From Solenopsis invicta (Eukaryota; Arthropoda; Insecta; Hymenoptera; Formicidae): a stretch of DNA of 64,000 bases. Shown here one piece after another: positions 45,726 to 57,360 of the stretch. The notes below the pieces were generated by a model. It saw only the letters and a list, made by a program, of their open reading frames with translations. It made no database searches and was not told where the DNA came from. A program made the position numbers and the translations under genes. The stretch is taken from the NCBI RefSeq assembly GCF_016802725.1, contig NC_052668.1, positions 11,353,001-11,417,000 on the forward strand, given 5' to 3'. Position 1 is the stretch's first letter. Every line of letters begins with the position of its first letter.

Positions 45726-46560
45726 TTTAAATATTCTGAATCATCTCGTATTTCGTAACTGTCCTAATTGAACAAACATGTTCTGCATTATGTTAACTTT
45801 CTTCGACTAAAAATGCACCAGTTATTTTGACGGAAAATGATAAATTGCGGTTGACTTTGATCTCTTTTTCTCGACCAAACGCACTGCACCTCTCAGATTT
45901 TCCCACAAACTTTTATTAAATATTAATCTGCACTAGTTTCGCGAGTCCCAGCCATCTGCTCGAACGTACAACGGTCCGCTGTTCCACTGATCTCCTTCCA
46001 AAATCGAACCGTTAAACGCATACGATTTACCTAATTACACAGAGCTCATGATGAAAGTGAATGAATTACAATTTCTGATCCAACGTAATTATTAATCCAC
46101 TTTCACTTCGATTGAAGGATCGCTATAATAAGTTGACTCTCGCAAAATTTATTTAATTGTTACTTAAAAATTTTATTTAAAAGTCCAATGCTTTAGCAAA
46201 GAATAAAGTAAATCAAAATAAAATCAATCAATACCAATGCGAGTCGCCAAAGTTAACAATGCTGATTAAGAATTACGTTACAAAAAACTTTACGAACGCA
46301 CGAGGGAAAAGAAAAAGCTTTGAGTATCCTCTTAAATTTAATCTCACGATTTTTAAAATATTTAGAATTTCGACTTTCTCTTTTTTAGAATATCTTAAGA
46401 CATTCGCGTGCGACCGCAGCGTTTTATCGATTTTATTAACAGTTTTTAATTCTGCTAATAAACTGTATATTCTCGCAGCACCACATTCGCCCAAAACTTT
46501 TCAGATATTTTGACGCACGGAAAGCGCGTAATTCTTTATTGAGATTCCAAGCGGTACCTT
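45726..46560. other. AT-rich non-coding sequence, unassigned
   Basis: No terminal repeats found. An 84-codon plus-strand frame at 46259-46513 has an antisense counterpart and no recognised domain. Confidence 0.4.
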
Positions 46561-48520
46561 AATGGAAAGCGATATAGCCCCGTACGATCGGACGATTTCT
46601 CACGAGGTCTGTTAGAAAGAACGAAATCTCTCTTCAGAGATACACAAGGAGACGCGGAAGAGACAACGGAGATGGGTTGCGCGCAGGAGGGACGCGGCTA
46701 TTCTGCGGTTTCACATTCCGCGAGGATTTATCGTAGGAAAGAATGTGTTCCGCCGGTGTAGCAGCAGCAGCAGCAGCAGCATCATGAAGAAAACCGTGAT
46801 CTGACTACATCTCTTGTGCGCGCTATATATCAGGAGAGAAGGCGGCCAGGAAGAGAGAACGATCGCAGCGATGTGGTAAACCAGCCCGCGAAGAGACGTA
46901 TACAGATGTATTTTATTTACATCCTGTAAACGCACGTACATTACACGCGCGCGCGCGCGCATACGAGAGATGATACGGCGCAGCACCGAAAAGAGGAGCG
47001 TACGCACGTAGGAACGACCGGAGGAGATTTTCGTATTATTTCGGGGAATCCTCCGTGGCCGCGATCCCGACGATAGTCGCGAGAAGCGCGCGCCGCGCGT
47101 CGACCGCGCCTACCTCCTATCTCGAAACGCGAGACGATGGATACGGGAACGAAGGGAACGAAGCGGGAAGGGAGAGGAGGTAGAACCAGAGTGTGAGGCC
47201 GCGGCTCCGGAATCGAGATGACTCGTGCCTCGTAGAGGTCGACGTGGATCGTCCACGATAGTCTCGGCTTGCATCGGCTATTCCGGGCGATCTTCGAGGC
47301 GGCGAGCTTTTTACACGCGGCTCCTCTCGTTACGCCTCGCCTCCCTCCTTGAATTGCAACCGACAACTGCGATTCCCTATAATGCGCGGAAGGGGCTTTA
47401 TCCCAGGCGTTATTTCATTGCGGGCGCGTGACGCGAAGACAATTCAACCTCAGAGCGAGACGCGTAAAAACGCTTTCGTATTTTATTGCTGTGCAAAACC
47501 GCGTAATGACTTCCCCGCTTCGCGCATCGACGATACGCGTTTTATTTAAAAGATTTTCCTCGTCATATATATAGAGAGATCTCATTTCCGCGCGCTACGG
47601 TTTCAAAGGTTCTAGAGAGACGATGCGAAGAGCGACGACGTCGATGAGATTTTATCATTTCCGTTATCCACTTATAAGCTCCGTTTTCGTTGCGTAACAC
47701 GGGTCGGATTTAAAAAACCGGCCGAAGGTAAAAACGGGGATTAAGACGGCGGGAACGAGTGTTGATCGGAAGATGACTTCCCCGCGGCAGGTCCACGACA
47801 GGTGGTGTCTGTTTTGACGGGATGAATCGAGTGAAAACGAGACGAGAGAGAGCCAATCCGATTAGGGAACGTTGTTTACCGGGGATTAGGCGAATGTGTC
47901 GGTGTTTCCGGATAATGATCGCATTATGAAACCATTATGATGAGTGATCGGCGTTTCGAATATCGTCACGATTGCTTATGTAACGCGACCTCTTCTATTG
48001 AAGCAGAAGCCGTGATACGTTGAGGAGACCGCTTGTAGAGCTAATATACGAGTATCACGCGGACTAGGAGGTATCACTCGGGAAGAAAAGGGAAGAAACG
48101 GTCGGACGAAGAAGAACCTGAAGAGAGAGAACAACAACGAACAGGACGGCCGAGTATCCCCGATGAATTATCCTCGGCAAATTAACGTAAACACAAACAC
48201 TGTAGCCACGTCCCGCGGACAATGGAACCGGTAGAGGAGGCAAGAAAAGCACTCTCTCTCGGCTGAACTAACAAAACGGCCCTGTTTGCACTTGCGCCGT
48301 CGAGGCGAGCAAAGCTCGCCGCTCGAGGTTTCTTCAATGAACTGACATCAATGACTATCAATGTGCCACGAAGAGCGCGAGCAGCATCGTACGAGCGTAA
48401 AGAGATAATTATACCGCGCGTATATCTCGATCGATAAATGCAACCGTTCCTTTAATCGCGTTTCAATGTCTCGATGTTGAAGATAATAGTTGTTAATGAT
48501 AGCGGCGTGAAATTAAATAT
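46561..48520. other. CpG-rich unique non-coding sequence
   Basis: It holds (GCA)7 at 46761-46781 and (CG)n at 46945-46960. Overlapping frames of 60-141 codons are not recognised. Confidence 0.5.
46761..46781 (+). repeat. (GCA)7 triplet repeat
   Basis: Seven uninterrupted GCA units, without a coding context I can identify. Confidence 0.95.
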
Positions 48521-48527
48521 CGCTACT

Positions 48528-49659
48528 CGAGTCGAAATTTTACTTCTACTTTCGACCTCAAGTAAACCTTTTTGAGCTTCTACCTTGAGCCTCAAAATAG
48601 TAGTTATCGGAAAATTTCCCACTTTGAGATTAAAAATAGATTTTCTTAAAACCTCTTAAACTCTTTAAAATTCCCCACAGAGAACCTATTGTAATCGATA
48701 GATTAAAAAAAAAATCTATTTGAGTGTTTAAAATGTCAAAATAAATGTAGGGTAAGGTTGCCGATGTCGCACCGGCTCTTAAATCGCATCACCTCGCGTA
48801 TAAATTCAATGTAGGTTGTACACTCTTTGTGGGATTATTTGGGAACTACATAACATTATCATCATCCTTAATTAAACTCAAACAAAATATTAAGAACAAT
48901 AGAAATTTTGTTATTAATATTTGTAGAAAAATCGTAACTCTTTGCTGTTCTTTTTCGACACATTTTGTAGGTTGATTGCAAAAGAGGTAAAATGAATAAT
49001 CTAAATTTTGATAATTTGTAATGATCACAATATTATTAAATTTAGATTAACAAAGTTTAAATAATTTTGTGTTCTTATTTGTAAATTAAATGAATAAAGT
49101 TTTACAAAATGCTCTCCTAAATCGCATCAATGCTTTGATCGTGGATACTATATTAAATATAATAATCATACAAGAATACATTGTAACAATATTGTTATAA
49201 TGTAACAATGTTATTGCAACATTATTGAAAAATTATCGAAATTATGACATTAATGGAAATTATATTTAGTTTATGATATTTATCTCCAATATTAATAAAA
49301 TTATGGCTATCTAACGCGTGTTTGCTCGAAAAGAAAAAATCTAACAGAAAAAGTGTCATCTTGCCCCAGGAGGAGTAATATTAACATATAGTACGATTTA
49401 CAAGACCAGTTGTCTAAATCGCACGATTTAAAAGCTTATTAAAAATCGTCATTTAAAAATTTATGACAATACGTAAAATTCTAAAAAAAAAAAATAAATA
49501 TGAAAGGAGAAATGTTGTACTTCATTATGACGTAAGAAAATGATAAATATTCCTCACAATTCCTTAGTTATAAGCCTTTATGTCAAAAATAGTGCGATTT
49601 GATTCGGCAACCTTACCCTAAAAGGTACAAGACAGAAGTAGAAGTAAAATTTCGACTCG
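48528..49659. mobile_element. Outer TIR element interrupted by MITE-A
   Basis: Positions 48528-48551 (beginning CGAGTCGAAATTTTACTTCT) and 49636-49659 are exact reverse complements over 24 bp. Removing the MITE-A insertion between them (48748-49620) leaves an element of about 260 bp with 24-bp perfect terminal inverted repeats. The 3' part is only about 40 bp, so MITE-A landed close to one end. The interior contains CCTCAAGTAAAC and CTTGAGCCTCAAA blocks and no coding frame. I infer an older non-autonomous element that served as the target. Confidence 0.8.
48748..49620 (+). mobile_element. MITE-A copy 3, full length, nested
   Basis: The element is bounded by TA on both sides. The ends read TA-GGGTAAGGTTGCCGA and, reversed on the right, TA-GGGTAAGGTTGCCGA: a 15-bp perfect terminal inverted repeat. 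The 869-bp interior is colinear with the 17029-17903 copy (shared CTCCTAAATCGCA-type subterminal block, ACAATATTGTTATAATGTAA-type palindromic core, TATCTAACGCG block). A perfect terminal repeat makes it the best-preserved of the three copies. No transposase frame remains. Tc1/mariner-type affinity is inferred from the TA flanks. Confidence 0.92.
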
Positions 49660-50904
49660 GGATCACATCTGGCATTCAGTAGCTTTTCATATCGTTCCTT
49701 TCATCGTAGTCCATGCATTTTTCCCGCGGAGAAAATGCCGTGCATTTTATGCAATTAAACAGCGTTACCTGTCAGTTAAACTCAAATAAGAAACACCTTT
49801 TTTTCGCAGATGGTCCATAGTTCTCTGGTATTTCCCTCTCTTTCTCTATCTCCTCTTTCTGTTCTCTCTCGCTGCGCCTTCTCTTCCGAAGCCTTTTTCT
49901 CGCCCGCTCCCGGCTCTTCCACATTCTTTTTCTTCCGTTCGCTCCGCTCGGCTCGACGGTAGCTTACTCCTTTCGAGAGCCGTAAACGTAACCTTAATTA
50001 CCAATTAGACGTAGCGCGGAGGCACGCTTTCGCCCGGTAAAATCGATTAGCGGCATGGGACACGACGAGCACACCGCTGCGCAGCGCTGCGCAGCCTGTC
50101 GCAAGCGGCGACACCGATACGCTTATGCAAATCGACCGTACCGCGGAAACCACGTACGGAGAGCACATACCGATCTCGGTACACTTTTGCGATCTGGCAC
50201 GGTCCGCAATACTCGATTTCGCTCATTGATTGGGACACCGTCGTCGATGCGGCATTTAGCTGCGCCGCCCGCCCCCGCCTCATGATCGCGCGATTTCACT
50301 CGACGCGGTGCGGTTTCGATTCTTACCCGGATCCTGAGCCACGACGCGCGGGCCTTGAGATCCGAATCTCATTGCGATGTACGTACACGTGTCCGCTATC
50401 TTTTTTTCCATGGCCCCCGCAGTCGCAAAGTGATCGTGTTCGCCGAAAGCTTGCAGGTTTTCTTTTTTTTTTTATGCTTTTGATGATAGGATCGGCACGG
50501 TGATAGATGGTTACCTCGAGTGCCCGACTCACGAAATATAAGAAACCTCGAAGCAGAAGCCCCCAGGCATGATTTTCAATTTCAAGCCTCTCATCTAAGA
50601 CGCTGCATAAATTAGAAATCAGAAATATTTTGGAAAGTGATTTTTGTTACCAGCTCTGCACAATTTATTATTTTCCACATTGTTTTCTACAATATAATTC
50701 GTAAAATTTGTGGCGAAGTAAAGAGCAACGATGTCTCGCATAACAACAAACATCTTTGTGTATCGCGCGTTTCACGTCGTACGGCTAAGAAATGTAGAAA
50801 TGGCGAAAGAAATCGAAGACGACGCATTATGCGTGAGCGCGCAAAAATATATACGGACCCGGAGTTCACCGGGCACTTCTCGAATTCGACGGGTTCTCGC
50901 CGCG

Positions 50905-50956
50905 AGAAGGAAGAAGAAGAAGAAGAAGAAGAAGGAGAAGGAGAAGAAGAAGAAGT
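50905..50956 (+). repeat. (GAA)n purine tract
   Basis: About 50 nt of GAA/GGA triplets, keeping both strands open over three frames. Confidence 0.95.
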
Positions 50957-51332
50957 ATAAGCGTGCGATGCGTGTTGGCCTCGTGTCTTCGTGCATTCGT
51001 TCGTTGCGACGGTGTACGGCCCCATGTCGATGCTCGACGGCAACACAGGAACTCCGGGGCCGCGGGTATCAATTTATGCGGTGCAACATTGTCGGAACGC
51101 GCGCCAGGTCCTCATCCCGGTGTCGGAGGGAGGTACCCGGGGATAGGAGCGCCGGGAGAAACCCCGTAGCCGGAGAGGAGAGTGCCTTGTAAGACCGTGT
51201 TGGAGGTCAACGATAATTCAGGCAGGCGAATACCAGGCCGATTAACTTTCGAGTCGAAAGAACCGCGCTTAAAATTATACGCGTTCGATTTGAGCGTATG
51301 CGGTTCCCCTGCGCCCTTCGCCTCTCCCACAT

Positions 51333-51366
51333 CCCCCTTCTTCCTCATCTTTTCGTTGCAGATACT
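51333..51366 (+). promoter_or_regulatory. Strong 3' splice-site-like sequence
   Basis: A pyrimidine tract (CCCCCTTCTTCCTCATCTTTTCGTTG) leads to CAG at 51359-51361. It fits the acceptor consensus well, but pyrimidine tracts are common in this window and no exon is recognised after it. Confidence 0.25.
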
Positions 51367-52300
51367 GTGGGTTGCCCTCTCTCGCGTTCTCCTCTCACTT
51401 TCGTTCGTTGTTTTCCACCCGCGCGATCGAGAGGACGTCGCTTGCCGCGTAGGATCGATGACCCATTCGGAGTGATGGATTCTAAATTACCGTGAGATGC
51501 GTTTTGATTAATCTTCGGATGGAGAGGAAGGATATCGTGAGAAGAAACGGGACAGACAGGGTGAAAGTCCCGCCGAACGAAGGCGATAGATTCCTTCCGT
51601 GGGTACGAGGATGCCTGAGCTCCACGTGTTCGATCATTTGTCAGTTGTATCTTTTGGTAAGACGTTTCTTACCAATCGTTGAACTCACTCGCTGCCAGTC
51701 ATTGTTTCGCATTACCGTTGCACGCAACAGCAATAATATTCGCATCGTCAGTTCTTGCATAATGTGTGATTCAATCTATCAATCAATAAAAACGGATGGA
51801 AAAAAAAGCTGATACCTCGACCCAGTTCACGCTTTATCTTGCAACCTCGTCAGACGGTTGATCGTGCAGAAGAAACGGTGATATACTGATCGCGGGACAG
51901 CAGCACGGAGGCGGTGACGTATGCTCGCGCGAACGCGCGCGTATTCCGTTCCCCGAGACTCAATTTGTCAACGAGGATGCGTGGTTTTGTTCCACGGACC
52001 GGATTCCATTTCGATGTACGCGCGACCGGGCAAAACATTGCTCGAACAGAGCACACCCGCCTTGGCACGCTCGCCCGATTATTGGCCTCAAGTCGACGAG
52101 CTTAGTCTACCTTTTTTCCTTCGCACTCCCTTTTCATCTTTTTCTTGGTGTTTGCGCTCTCTCTCTCTCTTTCTCTCTGTCGTTCTGATTTGCTCTTCTT
52201 GCTGGTACCGAATTGGTCTGCGCTTGATGGTATGTATCTTGCCAAATGGGATCACACGATTTGGTTCACATCCGTAGAAATCAAAGATCACGCAAACACT

Positions 52301-52580
52301 TTAAGTCAAATCAAAAAGTATAGCATGAATAAATGAAACAATTATGAAAATGTAATTCAGAAACAGTAAGAATAGCATCTATTTTTTATTTGAAAATGAA
52401 GCTGTTATATTGGCTAGATATTCTTCTATTTTTACATTTATAAATTAATCTGACGTTTTATTTTTTTAAATAGATTTTTTTAGATATTAAATTCTTAAAT
52501 ATCAACATTTTATTTGATTTATACAACGGAAAGTTACATCTTACGTAAAATGGATGTAATGAAAAATTAGTCGCGATAAT
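52301..52580. other. AT-rich sequence, unassigned
   Basis: Short AT-rich island without visible terminal repeats. Confidence 0.4.
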
Positions 52581-53590
52581 TGTGTGCATAAGCGGTTGCC
52601 GATCTTCAATCCTCGAGGAAACGGAGGACTGAAGACGGCAACGACGACGACGGCGACGACGACAACAATGACCTCGAGGACGGACGCGAGGAAACGGAGA
52701 CGTCGTGCGAGATTCGCAATGAAGAGAAGTGGTGGCGTGCAGACAACGACGGCAGGTAAGACGGTGACGCGGGGAGAAGAGAAACAGACTCTTTGGACGA
52801 TTAAACAACTTAGGGACCGCAGACAAGCAAAGGCGCCGCTTGCCGCTCGACAGTGGAATGATTAAATAAATTAGTTGCTCGACAAAGAGGGGCAGAAGCG
52901 GGATGACTGTATGGGATCCGTGCGAGGGTTAATCCCTGTTGAATTCCTCCTAATTATGCACGCTTTACCACCACGGCTACCAAGCTGAGAGGAGAGAACG
53001 AGAGAGAGAAAGACGGAAGCGGTTAGGGAGCGTGAGAGAAGTGGCGAAAACGAAAGCTAGAGCGAGAGAAATCGACAAGCTGTAGGGCAGGGAGAACGTC
53101 AGGAGAAAAAAGGAAAAAGAGAGAGGGGGGGGAAGATGCAAGTAAGACGGAGACAGCAAGAAGGGCCAAGTGTAAGAGAAAGAGACGGTACACGTCACCC
53201 GCCTCTCCTCTTCTTCAAGCTCGTTCGCCTTCCCGGTACGCGCATCCCCGATTACCACGAGGCGCTGCAGTCCTACCGTCGGCCGTTTTACTTACAAATT
53301 CAATAAGCATATATCATATTTAATGCACGCCCTGAGCCGAGAATGTTTCGACCGCCCTGGACCACCTTTCTCTTCTTCTACCCGCTCTTCAGCCCAGCGT
53401 TCAGCCCCTCGTGCGCCTCCCCGCGCGCGCAAACTCTACGGCTCATCGCTCACTTCCTTCTACTCGGTCTTGCGTTTTCAGACGGCACCCTGTGCCGGAA
53501 GTACCAGAGGCTGATTCACGCGCGATTGTCTCCAGGCTTAACTGTATCATCGCCATGCAAGAAAAAATTTTTTTCTTTTTTACATTAGTA
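52581..53590. other. Unique sequence with GAC repeat, donor-like site and purine tract
   Basis: A (GAC)n patch near 52637-52672 lies upstream of GGCAG|GTAAGA (GT at 52756-52757), a good donor consensus without an identifiable upstream exon. A purine-rich tract runs from about 52980 to 53180. Confidence 0.45.
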
Positions 53591-54817
53591 ATAAAAAAAA
53601 CTTACAAAATATAGCTAAATAAAGTACAGTTAACTCATAAATTTGTCAATTAGAGAATTCAAGTACGATGGTCATACATTTTTTTCCCCCACTGGTCGGA
53701 GCAATCACGACAGAATCCTTCTTCGTGTGTTTGGGTGCGGCACCAGTGCCGGAAAATTGATTCGACGGAAGAAAGACGCCTGCAAACAAGCCGACACAAC
53801 GAGGGCCTTTATGTAGTTGAGGTTTTACGATTGAATGGCCCGTTAATAGACCTCACACGTCGGTGAGCGAAGGCGCTAGCCAGCCGTTAACTAAGTTACG
53901 GCAATGACGTAATCCTAGCAACTAACGATAAGCGATCCATGTATATTATCAAGATTTGAGGTAAATTCAATTGTTTCATGCATGTTTATGGGTGATAATT
54001 TATCACCTATAAACGTCGAGTTGCCATTACTCCGAGCAACATGATAATTTGCGCTATAACTTCTTCACTTGAGAAAAAAAGGAATAATTATTCATTGAAT
54101 ATAAATGTCATGTGAGAACAATGTTCGTATAAATTATAAAAGTTAACATAAGTGATATACGCTTATTGGTATCACAGTACATTATTTATTTATCGTTGAG
54201 TGACACTTTCGTACAAACTGAACAATATTGACTATAAAATGTTCACGATTGATTAGCGCAGTAGTGAGTCCAACGTCTAGATTTATATCTTGCGGCAATC
54301 TTTTTCATTTCCGTTAGTTTTCAACGTGGAGAAAACGTAGCTCTACGCTCTAGTACTACGGAAATTTATATAAAATACAACCGGTTCCATTACTTGGACT
54401 ACAATCCGTGCCGACACGACGGCCGTGCCATACGATCCTCCCAAAATCCATGTAACTCGATCCTGTAGTGCATAGAGGTAAAGTGCGACAATTCCACGAG
54501 TTGTAATAAACAAGATAAATTGCGGCCTATCTCACTCGACAAAACTTTCTTGGGAAACTACGCGAGATGTTTACGATTCTTCTCGGAATTAATTATCGAG
54601 TAATCTACAACGGCCACCGCTGAGGCCGTGCGTGAAAGTTCCACCTTAAGTTTAATTAGGCTCTATAACAATTTTATAACCAATATCTCACGAGACGAAA
54701 CCAGAAGTTAAAGTTTTCTTCAACATCTTCACTCCAGGATTGTTCCTTAAAATTTGATTAAGGCCCGATTGCATTCTTTTGCCCCTCTCCTTTGGTTACG
54801 ACACCAATTTTACAGAC
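53591..54817. other. Mixed non-coding sequence with a 31-bp palindrome
   Basis: GTTTATGGGTGATAA (53985-53999) and TTATCACCTATAAAC (54001-54015) pair at 14 of 15 positions around a single base. CACTTGAGAAAAAAAGG near 54066 resembles the end of the 28.8 kb fold-back (CACTGAGAAAAAAA), but no partner end was found. No gene recognised. Confidence 0.5.
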
Positions 54818-55320
54818 TTGGAAAAATTGTGTTAAATTTAAACATAAATCGCATGTCCCGAACGGTCCACTCAAAACTTTGTGTCAATTTAACATAATCT
54901 GGCTGTGTTAAATAATAACATTGGTACTGCGTTAATATTTCAACAAAAAAGAATTGTAATCTTAAGCATAATTTGAAGTTGATTGTGTGTACAATTGACA
55001 TATAATTTTTATGATGAAATTAACAGAAGAATAATAAAAAGGCACAGTTATTCCCGCTCCTGTTAGTGTAACATCAACATTTTTTTTTTCTGTAAATTTC
55101 AACAGATACAAAATGTAAAATTAATAAAAATGATTTAAAAGATATGTTAAAGTAACGCAATTTGTACGTATTTATTAAATACGTTTCACAATTCTACATT
55201 TTGCATCTGTTAAGTTCAGTTAACATAGCAGACATGTGTTAAATTTATAATGCACATGAACATGTTCATTACTTAACACAAAAACTTTAACCAACAGATT
55301 TTTTCACAAATATATACAAA
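54818..55320 (-). mobile_element. Dispersed repeat R-C copy 2
   Basis: It aligns in reverse orientation with 43170-43640. Shared blocks include AACTTTGTGTyAATTTAACA near 54877-54896 and CATTACTTAACA near 55266. The 39-bp block 55144-55182 is in the same strand orientation as its counterpart at 43292-43330 even though the flanks are inverted. AT-rich, no coding frame. Ends are defined only by where similarity stops. Confidence 0.8.
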
Positions 55321-56700
55321 CAGCGTAACATCTACGCGTAGCAAGTAGTACAACATTGTTTTTCACGCGCGAGCATTTGAGTGCGACTGCGACGTCTCGC
55401 ACGCGTAACACGTGCATCGGGCGATTACGTCGAAGCTCGGTTGAAATTGCGAGATAATCCCCGAGGTGGATCGCGCAGCTCCGGTCAGCTCTTGTGTGGA
55501 CCTTGTTGTATGTACTGTTCAGTGATCCGTTAGTATTCCCCCTCCCCCTGCCACCCTCTTCACCCTTGGTAGCCCCCCCTCGCGCGGAGGTTTCCCTTCA
55601 ACCGACACCTCTGCACACGACGTACGCGCGTGCGAGCGCGACCGCGGTGTCGCGCACGTGTACCTATATGTACGTGCACGTGTATGTACATCAGCGCGTA
55701 CAAGCGCGCACGCACACGCACCGCGCCGTACATACGCTCGGATCGTAATGCGTTACCCACGGCGGTCAGACGTTCGATGGGGAACGAGATAGCGGCACGT
55801 CGTACGGTGGGAGGCCGCGTATCTCAGGACATATCTACTAATTAATTTATACAGACTCCTCCGAGCGCTGGGTCGCGCACTAATAGAAACAGCGCGGCGG
55901 GGAAAAAGACGGGCGATCTCGAGTGGACGAGTGGACGTATAGGGACAAGTCGGTACCGCACCATCGCGCGCTCTTTACACGCGCGTCGCTCTCTTTCTCT
56001 CTCTCTCTTTTCTCGGAAATGGCGCGGTGTAACGAGGCGTGGAATTAATTTAGCTTTATGCAAATGAATTATGCGTTATTACATCGTAGATCGCGCGGAT
56101 TTCGGTAACGATACACGACATCATTGTCACCACGTTCTCATTAGCCTTCTGCTGAATCTCGACGTATATTTTACATGCGCGAAGACGTAATCTTCAAACT
56201 ATTGGCGTAGAGTAAACGTACTTTCTAGATTTGTTGGCTCGTATCTTAAATGGCAACAAATGACAAAACGATGTGTTCGAATATTTCCGGCTGGTACATC
56301 AAGGATTTCTTGAACAGATGTTCGTGGACAGAGAAAAAGGGTAACTGACAGAAATACAACGCGACACCATCCGGCCGCGTGCTGGGCAAAGCGACGAAAC
56401 GGGCGTTAATATTATTTATATCGATAATTGAGTGCAGAGTCATGGCCGCAGTCGCGTGTATGTGCGTATGAACGAACACGCGTACACGTGCGTACGCCGA
56501 TGGTCCCGCACCGCGGGAGGCCATAAAATATCTTTAATGCCTTTCCGATTCAAATTCGGCCCTTAATGGTCGTAATAGTCAACCGTACCGATGATGAGCG
56601 AGTCGAATCGGTCTTTGCATCTGTATCATGTAGATCGAACTAGCGTTGGTGCACCAGAAGAATTGACGCGTCGCGTCGCATACAACTGATCGTGACAATG
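55321..56700. other. CpG-rich unique non-coding sequence with alternating purine-pyrimidine tract
   Basis: 55618-55735 alternates CG, GT, CA and TA steps for over 100 nt and contains two CACGTG E-boxes at 55655-55660 and 55677-55682. A (TC)n run lies near 55990-56008. No exon recognised. Confidence 0.5.
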
Positions 56701-56940
56701 TAATTACCCTGTATTATAATTTATCTGTTTCTGGAGTAAAATTAAGAAGAAGCGCTTCATAACTTTTTTTTCAAATTTATAAAGATTTATTTATTTTTAA
56801 CGCGAAATATACTTTTTTTTCAAAAGTAGGATATTTAATTAATGTTATTAATGATAGCATTAAATACAGAAAATAATTTAAGAGACAGTAAGAGCGATTT
56901 AGCTTTTTCACACTGCGAATGTGTTAAGTTTAATAGAATT
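56701..56940. other. AT-rich sequence, unassigned
   Basis: AT-rich flank of the TTAA element, with no repeat ends identified. Confidence 0.4.
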
Positions 56941-57360
56941 TTAACCCGTAATGTCACACTTCCAAATAATAACGGTCACATGGGGTCCACTGGGGACCCT
57001 CTTGCACAAAATTAGTTGGCATTAGCCAGCTTTTTGATATTTCATCGCAAAAATTTTATTAAACATACCTTGAGGTCTGTTCTTTATTGTCCAATAATTT
57101 TTTTTAATTAGAATTTAACTTAATGAAAAAATTCAAGTAGAAAAACTGCAAAATTTGAATTTTTTACAAAAATATTTATAAAATTTTTAATTTTTGAGAT
57201 AATTGAACAAAAATTTAGGGGTGTATTCTCAAGACAATATATAATATTATACATTCAGATGAAAATTAGTTTCGTAGAAGGTTGTTCGATTTCAAATGGT
57301 CTGTGTACCCATAAGGTTAGCGTGGGGTCTTTTGGACCCCCAATGACCATTACGGGTTAA
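56941..57360. mobile_element. piggyBac-like MITE flanked by TTAA
   Basis: TTAA at 56941-56944 and 57357-57360 flank a 412-bp element. The ends are CCCGTAATG and, reversed, CCCGTAATGGTCA. After a 20-nt insertion present only in the left end (56954-56973), the inverted similarity resumes: GGTCACATGGGGTCCA on the left against GGTCATTGGGGGTCCA on the right. TTAA targets with CCC-starting termini are the signature of the piggyBac superfamily. There is no transposase frame, so it is non-autonomous. A 10-bp direct repeat TTAATAGAAT at 56930-56939 and 57357-57366 also brackets it, so the target-site history may be more complex than a plain TTAA duplication. Confidence 0.85.

Larger units (their letters stand above)
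49660..52300. other. CpG-rich unique non-coding sequence with splice-like signals
   Basis: Pyrimidine tracts end in acceptor-like TTTTTTTCGCAG|ATGG (CAG ends at 49809) and CATCTTTTCGTTGCAG|ATAC (ends at 51361). The second is a very good acceptor: about 30 nt of pyrimidines precede it. Downstream sequence stays open to a TGA at 51473-51475 but has no family I recognise. (GAA)n lies at 50905-50956. Confidence 0.45.

Noticed and set aside
51182..51475. 97-codon plus-strand frame containing a strong acceptor
   Set aside because: The frame reads through the acceptor-like tract as Ser/Pro/Phe. If the acceptor at 51361 is used the frame upstream would be intronic, and neither half is recognisable.
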